A stretch of DNA of 64,000 nt, taken from the NCBI GenBank assembly GCA_910578185.1, contig CAJTPN010000011.1, positions 62,001 through 126,000 on the forward strand, written 5' to 3'. A program made the position numbers and the translations under genes. The notes under the pieces are model-generated. The model was not told where the DNA came from and ran no database searches. It saw only the letters and a program-made list of their open reading frames with translations. The stretch's first letter is position 1. The number at the start of each line of letters is the position of its first letter. This stretch comes from an uncultured Acetatifactor sp. GTDB taxonomy: Bacteria > Bacillota > Clostridia > Lachnospirales > Lachnospiraceae. Of this stretch, positions 26,610-35,370 are shown in pieces.

Positions 26610-28122
26610 AGCACAATTCCTGCATTCTGACCACCACCTTGAATTCTCCGTTCTCATAATCTGTCACCAGAGAACCTCCGTATTGATGGGCAATCCGCTC
26701 CACACTCCGAAGCCCCAGCCCATGCCCCACGCCATTCTCATAACCCTTTTTTTCCGACACAAATTCGTTGCCTTGCCGAACAGGTTCTAACGCCGAATTG
26801 ATCACAGTCAAAAAATAAAAATTTTCCTGACGCTTCATGCGAATTACAATTTTGCCCTTCTCGAGCAGCTTCCCACAAGCTTCCATAGCATTATCCAAAA
26901 GATTTCCCAACACAGCGCACATGTCGAAAGCAGGTATGGTCATATCCGAAAGATCACAAATAAAAATGGAAATATCTATTTCTTTTCTTCTGGCCTGATA
27001 AACCTTATCACTTAATATGGCATCCACAGGAGTACATCCGGTCTTTGTAGGAATCATGCGAATTTCCACATCCCGCTTAAAGCTGTTTAAATAATCCGTC
27101 AATTCCAAAAGCCGTTCCTCTTTCGCCAAAATCTCCAACACACCAATATGATTTTTCAAATCATGCCATAATTCTCTGGTTCGTTGGTATTGCATATCTA
27201 CATTTTTAAAATAGTCCGCCTGTCTCTGCTGCCGCATTGCAGCTACTGCCTGTACAGCCGATTGACTCCACATTTCACGCTTCCTTGTTTCCATGGGATA
27301 GCACCGTATTTCATGCCTGCTTTGCTTCGCAGAACGCCCCCTTGTTTTCTTCCCTGCATATTGGGCGGATCTGCTCAATATTTCCCATCGCTCATGTTCT
27401 GTAGAATTGCTCAATATTTCCATTCTCTCGTATTCTGTAGACCGGCTCAATGTTTCCTGTTCCTCATGTTGTGTAGTCACGCTCAATATTTCCTGTTTCT
27501 CATGTCTCACAGACCCACTAAACGTTTCCTGTTCCACGCTCCTTACATACTGACTCCAGATCAGAAACTCTCTTTGCTCTTTTTCTTTCCATCTGCTCAA
27601 TTTCAGACAGAACAGAATAAAAAAAATCAACAAACACAGAACCTGACATCCCAGTGCTTTCCAGGTCTCCGTTTCATGAAAATAACTCCAGGTCAACCCA
27701 AGCAGTATCAAATTTGCCAAAGCGGATTCCCCCTCCGCTCTCACATGGAATCCCAGCTCCAGATTGCCCCAATCCCCTCTCTTTTCCACATACAACATAC
27801 TTAACACGAGAAACAAAACAATCATACTTTCCGTAAAAAAGATTCTGACCCCAAGCAGAATGAAGCTGTTCTCCCCATCCACCTGAATTTCCCGCATAAT
27901 GATTTCAACCAGCCTTATCATACCGAGACTGTAAACAGCAAATTCCAACAACATCCAAAAAGCCACCAAACCTGACTCCTTGCTCACATATCCGTTTTGT
28001 TTCATCATTTCCGTATTAATATATTTTTCCTTTTTCTTACAGACATATAAAAAAAGGGCACCTGCCAATAACAGATTCCCTATCCACATCATCATATCCC
28101 CTATTTCAAATCCCTTATTCAT
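26608..28122 (-). CDS. GHKL-domain sensor histidine kinase (AgrC/LytS-type) with a repeat-expanded linker
   Basis: About 504 residues. The N-terminal third (to about residue 175) holds five to six transmembrane helices. A hydrophilic linker follows, with seven or so 12-residue repeats (for example STEYERMEILSN, STEHERWEILSR) at about 192-275. The dimerisation/phosphoacceptor box is LWHDLKNHIGVLE near residues 318-330. The ATP-binding domain has NLLDNAMEAC (N box) and GVGHGLGLRSVERIA (G box). ACAGGAGATAAA before the ATG at 28122 fixes the start. It follows its LytTR regulator by 50 bases. The ABC exporter downstream suggests it senses a peptide or antibiotic; no AgrD-like peptide gene was found. 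Confidence 0.9.
   Translation of the reverse strand: MNKGFEIGDMMMWIGNLLLAGALFLYVCKKKEKYINTEMMKQNGYVSKESGLVAFWMLLEFAVYSLGMIRLVEIIMREIQVDGENSFILLGVRIFFTESMIVLFLVLSMLYVEKRGDWGNLELGFHVRAEGESALANLILLGLTWSYFHETETWKALGCQVLCLLIFFILFCLKLSRWKEKEQREFLIWSQYVRSVEQETFSGSVRHEKQEILSVTTQHEEQETLSRSTEYERMEILSNSTEHERWEILSRSAQYAGKKTRGRSAKQSRHEIRCYPMETRKREMWSQSAVQAVAAMRQQRQADYFKNVDMQYQRTRELWHDLKNHIGVLEILAKEERLLELTDYLNSFKRDVEIRMIPTKTGCTPVDAILSDKVYQARRKEIDISIFICDLSDMTIPAFDMCAVLGNLLDNAMEACGKLLEKGKIVIRMKRQENFYFLTVINSALEPVRQGNEFVSEKKGYENGVGHGLGLRSVERIAHQYGGSLVTDYENGEFKVVVRMQELC
27298..27549 (-). repeat. 36-bp minisatellite encoding 12-residue repeats in the kinase linker
   Basis: A CTCAAT(A/G)TTTCC core recurs on the plus strand every 36 bases at 27374, 27410, 27446 and 27482. 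Decayed units extend to both sides. The encoded consensus is S-T-x-(H/Y)-E-x-x-E-(I/T)-L-S-x. The unit keeps frame when copies are gained or lost. Confidence 0.9.
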
Positions 28123-28172
28123 TTTATCTCCTGTCAATACTTTTTTATTTCCATAGACACAGAATTGTTTTC

Positions 28173-28880
28173 CTAATCTCCCATCCGCAGCATCAGTCTG
28201 CGGTTAACATCTTTTTCATAAGTACGGCTTATAGGAATTTCCCTGCCATCCTCCAGCCACAGCGCATGTTCCTTCCAGCTTTTTACATATCGTTCCTGCA
28301 CCAGAAAACTTCTGTGACAGCGAAAAAAACCATTCCCTGAAAGCTGCTCTTCCAATACATCCAGCTTTTGATAAAACTGGTATTCCTCCTTTGACGTAAA
28401 CAAAATGATTACTCTCTTTCTGCTCTCAAAGTAAAGTATGTCCCTTTTTCGTATTCTGTAACTGCGGCGTTCATATGAAAATGTGAAATATTCCTCCGTT
28501 CCAAGTTCCCGGCGACAGGCATCCATAACTTTTCCAAGATCCTTATCCGTCTGGTCTTTCAACAGATAGCGAAAGGCTTTGACTTCATAACCCTCCCTGG
28601 CATATGCCTCCAGACTGGTCAAAAATATTATAAGGCACCCGCAGCCCTTTTCCCGCAAGATCCTGGCCGTTTCCAACCCGTCCGTTCTTTCCATCCTGAT
28701 GTCCAAAAAGAGCACATCCATATGGGGTAGCTTTCCCGTACCATAAGCCTCCAAAAGCTCCCTGCCGTCAAAAAACTGCGTCACAGTGATATCCATATTC
28801 TTTTCCACACTGTCTCTGACCAAAAGTTCTTTGAGATGATCCAGAAATACCTTCTCGTCGTCACAGATCACGATATGCAT
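28173..28880 (-). CDS. LytTR-family response regulator
   Basis: A 235-residue two-component regulator. The receiver domain has IVICDDEKVFL at the start, the phospho-acceptor in VLFLDIRMERTDG near residue 57, and AFRYLLKDQTDKDL. The C-terminal LytTR DNA-binding domain includes ILYFESRKRVIILFTSKEEY and GFFRCHRSFLVQERYVKSW. AAGGGGGTGTCTAT precedes the ATG. It is first in a minus-strand operon with the GHKL kinase and probably controls the ABC exporter genes downstream, where a matching direct repeat is seen. Confidence 0.92.
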   Translation of the reverse strand: MHIVICDDEKVFLDHLKELLVRDSVEKNMDITVTQFFDGRELLEAYGTGKLPHMDVLFLDIRMERTDGLETARILREKGCGCLIIFLTSLEAYAREGYEVKAFRYLLKDQTDKDLGKVMDACRRELGTEEYFTFSYERRSYRIRKRDILYFESRKRVIILFTSKEEYQFYQKLDVLEEQLSGNGFFRCHRSFLVQERYVKSWKEHALWLEDGREIPISRTYEKDVNRRLMLRMGD

Positions 28881-29003
28881 ATAGACACCCCCTTGTCCTG
28901 ATCCGTCACAGATTGCCTTTTAACCAATCTAAAGCATTCCACAGAAGATGACTCTCTATTACAATCTATTCTTTTTCGTTAATCAAATCCCCCTCAGCAA
29001 GCT

Positions 29004-29080
29004 GCAGGGTATTTGACCCTCGCGGCATTCGCCAAATGCTCCCGCAAGCGCGGCACTTGGCTCATTGCCCGCAGGAATAA
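29004..29080 (+). repeat. Dispersed palindromic repeat, copy B (longest copy)
   Basis: Contains a GGGT-ATTTG-ACCC stem (29008-29020) and a GCATT-CGCCA-AATGC stem (29025-29039). A GCAAGCGC segment follows, with the same GGAATAAA ending as copy A. The first half matches copy C and the second half matches copy A, so this copy links the other two. Confidence 0.78.
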
Positions 29081-29239
29081 ATGATTCATTGCAAAGAGCT
29101 GACTTTGATAAGTTGTATTATAACAGCTATCGGATACAATTCGCAACAAAAATCATGCAGGAATTAACAACTGAAAGCATCATGCACCTGTCTTAAGAAA
29201 AATCTTTGAAAAAATTAAACAATTATATAAAAGAAATTG

Positions 29240-29268
29240 TTGCGGATAAGAGTGCAATGTGTGATAAT
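29240..29268 (+). promoter_or_regulatory. Candidate extended -10 promoter of the XpaC-TelA operon
   Basis: TTGCGG (29240-29245), a 17-base spacer, and GATAAT (29263-29268) preceded by TGT, the extended -10 form. It is 48 bases before the XpaC start. Confidence 0.45.
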
Positions 29269-29315
29269 GAAACTATGGAAAAATCAGAATCGATGATAAC
29301 AAGAGGTTAAAATAA

Positions 29316-30791
29316 ATGAGCGATGTTAAATGGACTAATACAGGGGAGCAAATTAAAGATGCCTTGACAGAAGCCCTGAATTCCGGAGATTTTAAAGAAT
29401 TAAATACTCTGGTAGCACAGACTGTCACTAACGCTCTGAACGAAGCGGGCAAAAACATGGGATCCAACAATAATATTGTCCAAAATAGCCATCAGGAAGC
29501 TTCCGGTTACGGCAATCAAGCCCAGTCAGAGATACCAATCTGGCAGCAGCGCGCTCAGGAAAGGGCGCGTCAGAAGGCCGCAATGCGGCAGGGACTGCAA
29601 TATCGAAAACAGCAAAGAATGGAGCAGCTCAAACAGGAGGCTGTCTATGTCCAACAACAGACACAGCAGCGAACTGAAATTAAACAAACCACACAGACCA
29701 TACAAACCCAGGCGGAACCTGCTCAGACAACAGGCTGGAGCACCCCAAAAACCCCCACCGTGAAGATGAGGAAAGTTGGAAAGGTATCCAATGTTCTCTA
29801 TCAGGTATTTGGAGGAATTGGTCTGGGTATCACCGGATTAATAACCTTGATCAGGCTTTTTGTCTTCCTGGCAGGAGATACCACGCTTGCAGGCTGGATT
29901 ATAAATTTTATTTTTCTGGCATTCTTTTACGGCATGGTACAAGTGGGAATCGGACAGCGCCAGCGGCTGAAGCGCGCGCTGCGCTATGTACAGCTCTGCG
30001 GGCATAAAATGTACGGAGATATCGAACAACTGGCTTTGTCTGTGGGCAAAAATGTACGATTTGTGACAAAGGATATTCGGAAAATGCTCAACGCAGGTAT
30101 CTTCCCCGAAGGTCATCTGGACAAGCAAAAAACCTGCCTTATGTTAAATGATTCCATCTACAGACAATATCTGGAAACGGAGGGCAACCGAAGGCGTAAT
30201 ATGCTGGAGAGTCCGGCAGAAACATCGCAGAAGGAAAGTGCTGCCGAACAGCAGGAAGAATCGGACTCCAGGGAACAGACCACAGCGGAAGTACTGAATG
30301 AACAGGAAACTGAACTCAATACCATGATTGCGGAAGGTATGGAATGTATCCGTAAATTACGGGATTTAAACGACAAAATTCCGGAAGAAGGAATATCTTC
30401 CAAGCTGTTCTGCCTTGAAAATCTGTTAAAAGACATTTTTGACAGCCTTAGAGAGCATCCCGACCAGATGAATCGAATGCACAAGCTTATGAATTACTAT
30501 CTGCCCACCACCATTAAGCTGGTTGAAGCTTACGAAGATTTCAGCCGGGTCAGCTCCCCGGGAAAAGAAATTCAAAAGGCAAAAGCCGAAATAGAAAATA
30601 CATTGGATACTATCAACCAGGCTTTTACGGAGCTATTGAACAATCTGTTCCAAGACGCCGTCTTCGATGTGACCACGGACGCGCAGGTATTAAAAACAAT
30701 GCTGGCAAAAGAGGGACTTACAAAGGAAATGGAGCTTGTATCCAACCGCCAAAATTCACAGGAAACGCCAAAAATGCAATTTATGGAATAA
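29316..30791 (+). CDS. XpaC-like (5-bromo-4-chloroindolyl phosphate hydrolysis) membrane protein
   Basis: A 491-residue protein. Residues 1-160 are polar, Gln-rich and probably coiled coil. Two transmembrane helices follow near 168-215 (GIGLGITGLITLIRLFVFLAG, split by DTTLAGW). A winged-helix-like segment comes next (KMYGDIEQLALSVGKNVRFVTKDIRKMLNAGIFPEGHLD), which is the recognisable XpaC-family signature. The C-terminal 180 residues are helical. XpaC proteins pair with TelA in many Firmicutes, and here TelA follows 32 bases later. The family name reflects an old plate phenotype, not a proven hydrolase activity. AGAGGTTAAAATAA precedes the start. Confidence 0.8.
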   Translation: MSDVKWTNTGEQIKDALTEALNSGDFKELNTLVAQTVTNALNEAGKNMGSNNNIVQNSHQEASGYGNQAQSEIPIWQQRAQERARQKAAMRQGLQYRKQQRMEQLKQEAVYVQQQTQQRTEIKQTTQTIQTQAEPAQTTGWSTPKTPTVKMRKVGKVSNVLYQVFGGIGLGITGLITLIRLFVFLAGDTTLAGWIINFIFLAFFYGMVQVGIGQRQRLKRALRYVQLCGHKMYGDIEQLALSVGKNVRFVTKDIRKMLNAGIFPEGHLDKQKTCLMLNDSIYRQYLETEGNRRRNMLESPAETSQKESAAEQQEESDSREQTTAEVLNEQETELNTMIAEGMECIRKLRDLNDKIPEEGISSKLFCLENLLKDIFDSLREHPDQMNRMHKLMNYYLPTTIKLVEAYEDFSRVSSPGKEIQKAKAEIENTLDTINQAFTELLNNLFQDAVFDVTTDAQVLKTMLAKEGLTKEMELVSNRQNSQETPKMQFME

Positions 30792-30823
30792 TCAACACTT
30801 AACATAATATGGAGGATCATTAG

Positions 30824-31999
30824 ATGAGCAATGAATTAGATGAAATGTTGAAGGAAGCTCCCACCCTTACCTTTGAACCATTCGGAGCCGAAGCGAAAAC
30901 GGAAACAGAAGTAGCAAACACCGCACAGACTGTTACAGAAGAAGAACACAAGATCCCGGAAATGGTTTTGACCCCTGCGGAACAGAAAATGGTTGACGAT
31001 TTTGCGGCACAAATTGACCTGAAAAATACACAGCTTGTCCTGCAGTATGGAGCGGGCAGTCAGAAAAAGATTGCCGACTTCTCCGAGAATGCGCTGAACA
31101 ATGTGCGCACAAAAGATATGGGTGAGATCGGACAGATGCTGGCCACCGTGGTATCCGAGCTGAAAGGATTCGAGGAAGATGAGGAGGAAAAAGGATTTCT
31201 GGGTATCTTCAAAAAAACCAGCAACAAACTGGATAATTTGAAAGTAAAATATGACAAGGCAGAAGTTAATATCAATAAAATCTGTAAGATGATGGAAGAC
31301 CACCAGGTCACATTACTCAAAGACGCCGCCATGTTGGATAAAATGTACGAGTTAAATTTGAACTATTTTAAAGAATTATCCATGTACATCCTGGCGGGAA
31401 AGAAAAAGCTTGAAGAAGCACGCACCGTGGAATTACCAAAGCTGCTTGCCAAAGCAGAACAGAGCGGACTGCCGGAAGACAGTCAGGCAGCAAATGATTA
31501 TGCATCTATGTGTGAACGTTTTGAAAAGAAAATATATGACCTGGAACTGACCAGAACCATTTCTATGCAGATGGCGCCGCAAATTCGCCTGATTCAGAGC
31601 AATGATACGGCCATGTCCGAAAAAATACAATCCACGCTGGTGAATACCATTCCCCTGTGGAAGAGCCAGATGGTAATTGCCATCGGATTAAGTCACTCCA
31701 GTGAAGCCGCCAAGGCACAGAGGGAAGTGACCGATATGACCAACGCCCTGCTGAAAAAGAATGCGGAAACCCTGAAAGTAGCTACCATTGAGACCGCCAA
31801 AGAAAGTGAGCGGGGCATCGTAGACATCGAGACGCTCACCGCCACCAACAAAACCTTGATCAGCACTCTGGATGAAGTCCTGAAAATTCAGGAGGACGGA
31901 CGGGCTAAGAGAAAGAACGCAGAGGCGGAACTTGTCAGAATCGAGGATGAAATGCGCCAGAAGATGCTTACCATGAGCCGTGCTTCCGGCAAAATGTAG
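30824..31999 (+). CDS. TelA-family toxic anion resistance protein
   Basis: A 391-residue, almost entirely helical cytoplasmic protein. Characteristic segments are VLQYGAGSQKKIADFSENALNNVR near residues 68-92, LDNLKVKYDKAEVNINKI, and QMAPQIRLIQSNDTAMSEKIQSTLVNTIPLWKSQMVIAIGL. This is the normal length for TelA/YceH/YaaN proteins, linked to tellurite and other envelope stresses with unknown mechanism. ATGGAGGATCATTAG precedes the ATG. It is the second and last gene of the XpaC operon, closed by a strong terminator. Confidence 0.92.
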   Translation: MSNELDEMLKEAPTLTFEPFGAEAKTETEVANTAQTVTEEEHKIPEMVLTPAEQKMVDDFAAQIDLKNTQLVLQYGAGSQKKIADFSENALNNVRTKDMGEIGQMLATVVSELKGFEEDEEEKGFLGIFKKTSNKLDNLKVKYDKAEVNINKICKMMEDHQVTLLKDAAMLDKMYELNLNYFKELSMYILAGKKKLEEARTVELPKLLAKAEQSGLPEDSQAANDYASMCERFEKKIYDLELTRTISMQMAPQIRLIQSNDTAMSEKIQSTLVNTIPLWKSQMVIAIGLSHSSEAAKAQREVTDMTNALLKKNAETLKVATIETAKESERGIVDIETLTATNKTLISTLDEVLKIQEDGRAKRKNAEAELVRIEDEMRQKMLTMSRASGKM

Positions 32000-32053
32000 T
32001 CACTAAAAGCGTGTTTATAAATTTATTTTTCCATTTACACGCCTTACTATGAT

Positions 32054-32095
32054 AAAAAGAAAGTCCCTCACCACAAGGTGAAGGGCTTTCTTTTT
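32054..32095. terminator. Strong terminator after TelA, shared with the convergent vWA operon
   Basis: AAAGAAAGTCCCTCACC pairs with GGTGAAGGGCTTTCTTT around a short loop. It is followed by TTTTT on the plus strand and preceded by A-rich sequence, so it can work in both directions. Confidence 0.88.
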
Positions 32096-32239
32096 GCAGC
32101 GATATGTCAACCTTTCGGTTCCATCGTTTCTGCAAGTTGCAAAAACATGATCACATCCCATCTCTTTTGCATGAACAAAACCTTCCTGGCACAATTTCCC
32201 GCTTCTACATTTTCATTACAACAATCATGCCAAAATCAA

Positions 32240-34141
32240 TCATTGCTCTCCAAAATAAAACACTTCTCCCCGCGCCCGAAATGGCAGGCGTTTTCCTTTT
32301 GGAATCAAAAATGCATGTTTACGACGGATCTCCATATGCTCTTCGATATCTCCGTCGGTGATAATTAAAACAGGTCCATCCTTAGGGAAGTCCCCTGCTC
32401 TCTCCAGCAAGTCGATTCCCGGCTGCAAAACCGTACCGCCCCTTCCCTGTACACGCACACGTCCTGCAATTTCCTCCGGCGCCATATAACCTGCGTCATA
32501 TGCATGGGCGTCACAAAACACGACTCTGGCAAAAGGCACCTCTTTGGCGGAAGCATAACTGGCGATAGCTCCCAAGGCGAAGCCAATCAATTTCGCGCTC
32601 ATGGAGCCGGAAGTATCCACTACCACCCCAAAGGTACGGCTGTTCTCTGGAACATCCGACTGTACATAGCTTGGCCTGGGAATATCCGGCGTACTTCCCT
32701 GACGACGGCTGGGTCTGGAATAGGAACGTCTTTTTTCCAACGGCGCAAAATAACAGTCAAACCATCTTGCCAGTTTTACATCCCAAGGAATCGGCGGAAC
32801 CGCCAACGCACGAATCTCCTCTATCAATCCTGCAGGAAGATAGCCACGCCCTGCCTGGGTATGATATTCCAAGCCGTTTTGCAGCGCACTTTTATAGAAA
32901 TCATCCAGAGAAGTGACATTGCGATTATGAAATCCGGAAGACTGGGCATCCCCAATGATATCCCCCTTCCCATACCCTCGAAATGTTTCTGCTTTACTAT
33001 ATTTCCGAAGGTCTCTCACCATGCGGTCGTACAATTCCTCTGCAGAAATATTTTGCAGGCTTTCATCGTAGAGCAGTCCCCGTTCCGGCATCTTACCGAT
33101 ACTCATTTCCTGGAGCCACCCGTTGATTACATAATCACAGGCAACATTCCAGAGCTCATGATTTCTTCCCTGACAGCGTTCATAGTGCTGTAAACCTGCA
33201 TGCAAAAATTCATGGGCCAGTACAAACTTTAATTCCTCTGTAGATAGTCCGGCGGCAGGATTCACATAAATTTCGGCGCAGGCCACATCCACCGCTGCAA
33301 CCGATATCTCATTCTTCATACAATATCTATAATCTTCTATCACCTGAAATGCGGATGCAAGCCCGCCAAGCAAAGGATAATGATTGATAAACCATTGTGC
33401 CGCTTTTTGAGAGGCAGTATAAGAACGTCCTGTGACGACATCATGCCCCCCTGCCCTGCTCACTACATCCGACACGGAATTTGCCAGCGCATAGGCAAAC
33501 AATGTGGCATATTGATTATGCTGATTCTTTGACTTATCGTACACCAGAGGCTTATCCAGACCTCGCATATCCATTCCACCGGATTCCCCGGTGCCAAATC
33601 CCTGATATTCTTCCACGCTGCCCTGTTCCAGCAGATATTGATATATTTTCTCCTCCCCGGACATGGGGCCGGAAAAGGACTGAACGGATGCAAAGGTAAG
33701 AGGACTGCCGAATTTCAGATCCTGCAGAAACTTGGCTATATAGATATCACATGCCGTATTCCACAAATATGGATTATAGGATACGCTTCGCTGATAACTA
33801 TCATGGGAAGAATTGGATAAAGAAATCTTCTCTCTCATTCCGGGTATTTTTTCTGCATCAAAATGTCCGAATGCCAAATGAAGCTTACAGTGTGCAATGG
33901 CATATACCCACTGCTCAGGCGTCAGAGCCATATCCTCATTTAAATAGATTGAACCCTCACTGTTTACATACGCCGCAGCTTTTTTTCCCATGGAATTTTT
34001 ATCACGAATATAAAGATCACCACCCAGCTTGGAAAACAGCGGATTTTGCCGATACAGTTCATAACCTGCGTCCAGATTTTTTCTGTTTGTATTAAGATTG
34101 TTTTTTTTATCCTTCATCCCTTCAAGTCCCAAGCATCTCAA
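32240..34141 (-). CDS. vWA-like / putative metallopeptidase (DUF2201-type) protein with a duplicated zincin motif
   Basis: Up to 633 residues. Residues 292-349 hold an intact zincin signature LAHEFLHAGLQHYE, followed by LWNVACDYVINGWLQEM. Residues 66-145 repeat this layout (IAHCKLHLAFGHFD, LWNTACDIYIAKFLQDL), but the catalytic Glu is replaced by Cys. The C-terminal domain (502-633) is vWA-like, with a MIDAS motif VVDTSGSMS, then GRGGTVLQPG and LIITDGDIE. DUF2201-type proteins pair with a MoxR ATPase, and one lies directly upstream. The start is uncertain: ATG 34141 has no good site, and ATG 34117 follows GAAGGG too closely. Protein processing or metal-dependent complex assembly during stress is a guess. 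Confidence 0.85.
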   Translation of the reverse strand: MRCLGLEGMKDKKNNLNTNRKNLDAGYELYRQNPLFSKLGGDLYIRDKNSMGKKAAAYVNSEGSIYLNEDMALTPEQWVYAIAHCKLHLAFGHFDAEKIPGMREKISLSNSSHDSYQRSVSYNPYLWNTACDIYIAKFLQDLKFGSPLTFASVQSFSGPMSGEEKIYQYLLEQGSVEEYQGFGTGESGGMDMRGLDKPLVYDKSKNQHNQYATLFAYALANSVSDVVSRAGGHDVVTGRSYTASQKAAQWFINHYPLLGGLASAFQVIEDYRYCMKNEISVAAVDVACAEIYVNPAAGLSTEELKFVLAHEFLHAGLQHYERCQGRNHELWNVACDYVINGWLQEMSIGKMPERGLLYDESLQNISAEELYDRMVRDLRKYSKAETFRGYGKGDIIGDAQSSGFHNRNVTSLDDFYKSALQNGLEYHTQAGRGYLPAGLIEEIRALAVPPIPWDVKLARWFDCYFAPLEKRRSYSRPSRRQGSTPDIPRPSYVQSDVPENSRTFGVVVDTSGSMSAKLIGFALGAIASYASAKEVPFARVVFCDAHAYDAGYMAPEEIAGRVRVQGRGGTVLQPGIDLLERAGDFPKDGPVLIITDGDIEEHMEIRRKHAFLIPKGKRLPFRARGEVFYFGEQ

Positions 34142-34149
34142 AATATCAT

Positions 34150-34178
34150 TACCGTTTAAGACAGGGTGTTAAACGGTA
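34150..34178. repeat. Perfect stem-loop between the MoxR and vWA genes
   Basis: TACCGTTTAA (34150-34159) and TTAAACGGTA (34169-34178) are perfect 10-base arms around a nine-base loop. No T run follows on the minus strand, so it is probably not a terminator. It could set mRNA stability or be an operator. It lies eight bases before the annotated vWA start. Confidence 0.7.
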
Positions 34179-34231
34179 TGCAATATGGCTTTACAGATGT
34201 TTCATGGCGGTTGTGAAAATCTTCTCAAAAA

Positions 34232-35302
34232 TCAGTGCCCTGTTTGAACTGTTGCAAGTCTTGGCAGATCACGGACAATCTCCACCATAAACCACTCCGG
34301 CAGAATGTCTCCATCGTCCGCAGAAACTACCATCTGCGCAATTTCATTGTTGATAAGGGATAAATCCTTCATCAATGCCTTTGCCCTGTGGGTAAGATTT
34401 TGCACTTCCTTGCTCATTTTCTGTTTATTCTGAGGCAGATCGTGTATCAATCTGGCCCGGAAAGACTGGGCCACAAAATAAAGTACATCCCGCTCCTCCG
34501 GTTTGGAAGGCCATTTGGCTCTTCCTGCCAGAATATCAGCCAAAAGATGTGTATTTCCCAACTGTTTCGTATATGCCAGAAACATTCCCGCATGGTTTGC
34601 GGAAATACAGCCATACGCCAGCACACGCAATAAATTCTCCGAAAGTTTCACTTCCCCGGCACCGTATTCCTTCAAGGCGTCACTCAACAGATGCCAGGAA
34701 CGGGGCGTAGAATAAGGTTCTTCTGTCTTAGGCGGTTCGGAAAACAGATGATCCGGTCTTTGACCGATATAATCCGTGACCCAGGGATGAAGATGATTCT
34801 CATAAGCCCACTGCAGCCATTGTTCCGGATTTGCAGTTAACTGTACATGGAACATACGATTGACCAATGCGGAAGACATGGTCTTTACAATGGCACCGTC
34901 ATTGGAACGATTTCCTGCACCAATCACTACGCTGCCCCTGGGGAGATGATATTCTCCGATTCGCCTCTCATGTATCAAACTATAAAAAGCCTTTTGAACC
35001 TCCTGAGAACAGGCATTTAATTCATCCAAAAAAAGCACATAGGGCTCCTTACGGGCTATCATCTTTGGCGGCAGAAATTCCGATGTCTCCCCCTTAATCT
35101 GGGGAATACCAATGATATCCTCCGGCGCCAGCTGACTTCCAAGCAGCGATACACAGGGGAGTCCCACCTGGCCGGCAAATTTTTCTACCAAGGCCGATTT
35201 ACCAATCCCAGGCGCACCCCATATAAAAACCGGTCTAATAGGAGCAATATTTAATAAAATTTCTAGCAATTCATTTTGTGTTACGGAAAACGATAAATTC
35301 AT
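34232..35302 (-). CDS. MoxR-type AAA+ ATPase
   Basis: A 356-residue AAA+ ATPase. Walker A is WGAPGIGKSALVEKF near residues 28-42, Walker B YVLFLDELNA near 88-97, and a sensor region GAGNRSNDGAIVKTMSSALVNRM near 126-148. SQLAPEDIIGIPQI is the usual MoxR segment. MoxR ATPases remodel or mature partner proteins together with vWA-domain proteins, and one follows 90 bases downstream. CAAGGCGAC precedes the ATG. RtcB lies just upstream in the same direction, with a 68-base gap. Confidence 0.9.
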   Translation of the reverse strand: MNLSFSVTQNELLEILLNIAPIRPVFIWGAPGIGKSALVEKFAGQVGLPCVSLLGSQLAPEDIIGIPQIKGETSEFLPPKMIARKEPYVLFLDELNACSQEVQKAFYSLIHERRIGEYHLPRGSVVIGAGNRSNDGAIVKTMSSALVNRMFHVQLTANPEQWLQWAYENHLHPWVTDYIGQRPDHLFSEPPKTEEPYSTPRSWHLLSDALKEYGAGEVKLSENLLRVLAYGCISANHAGMFLAYTKQLGNTHLLADILAGRAKWPSKPEERDVLYFVAQSFRARLIHDLPQNKQKMSKEVQNLTHRAKALMKDLSLINNEIAQMVVSADDGDILPEWFMVEIVRDLPRLATVQTGH

Positions 35303-35370
35303 GTCGCCTTGTCACTTTCTCTTTGTGCCCTCCCTGTTTTGAAGCCTTTAAAAATTTATTCCCCCGGTCT

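Larger units (their letters stand above)
28881..29315. other. Divergent intergenic region holding repeat copy B and the XpaC promoter
   Basis: This 435-bp region between the divergent regulator and XpaC genes contains no gene. It holds the dispersed palindromic repeat (29004-29080) and a candidate plus-strand promoter (29240-29268). No clear promoter for the minus-strand operon was identified. Confidence 0.5.

Noticed and set aside
28881..29315. Possible AgrD-like peptide gene beside the GHKL/LytTR pair
   Set aside because: I checked the region, the regulator-kinase gap and the kinase-exporter gap for a short peptide ORF with a ribosome binding site and saw none.
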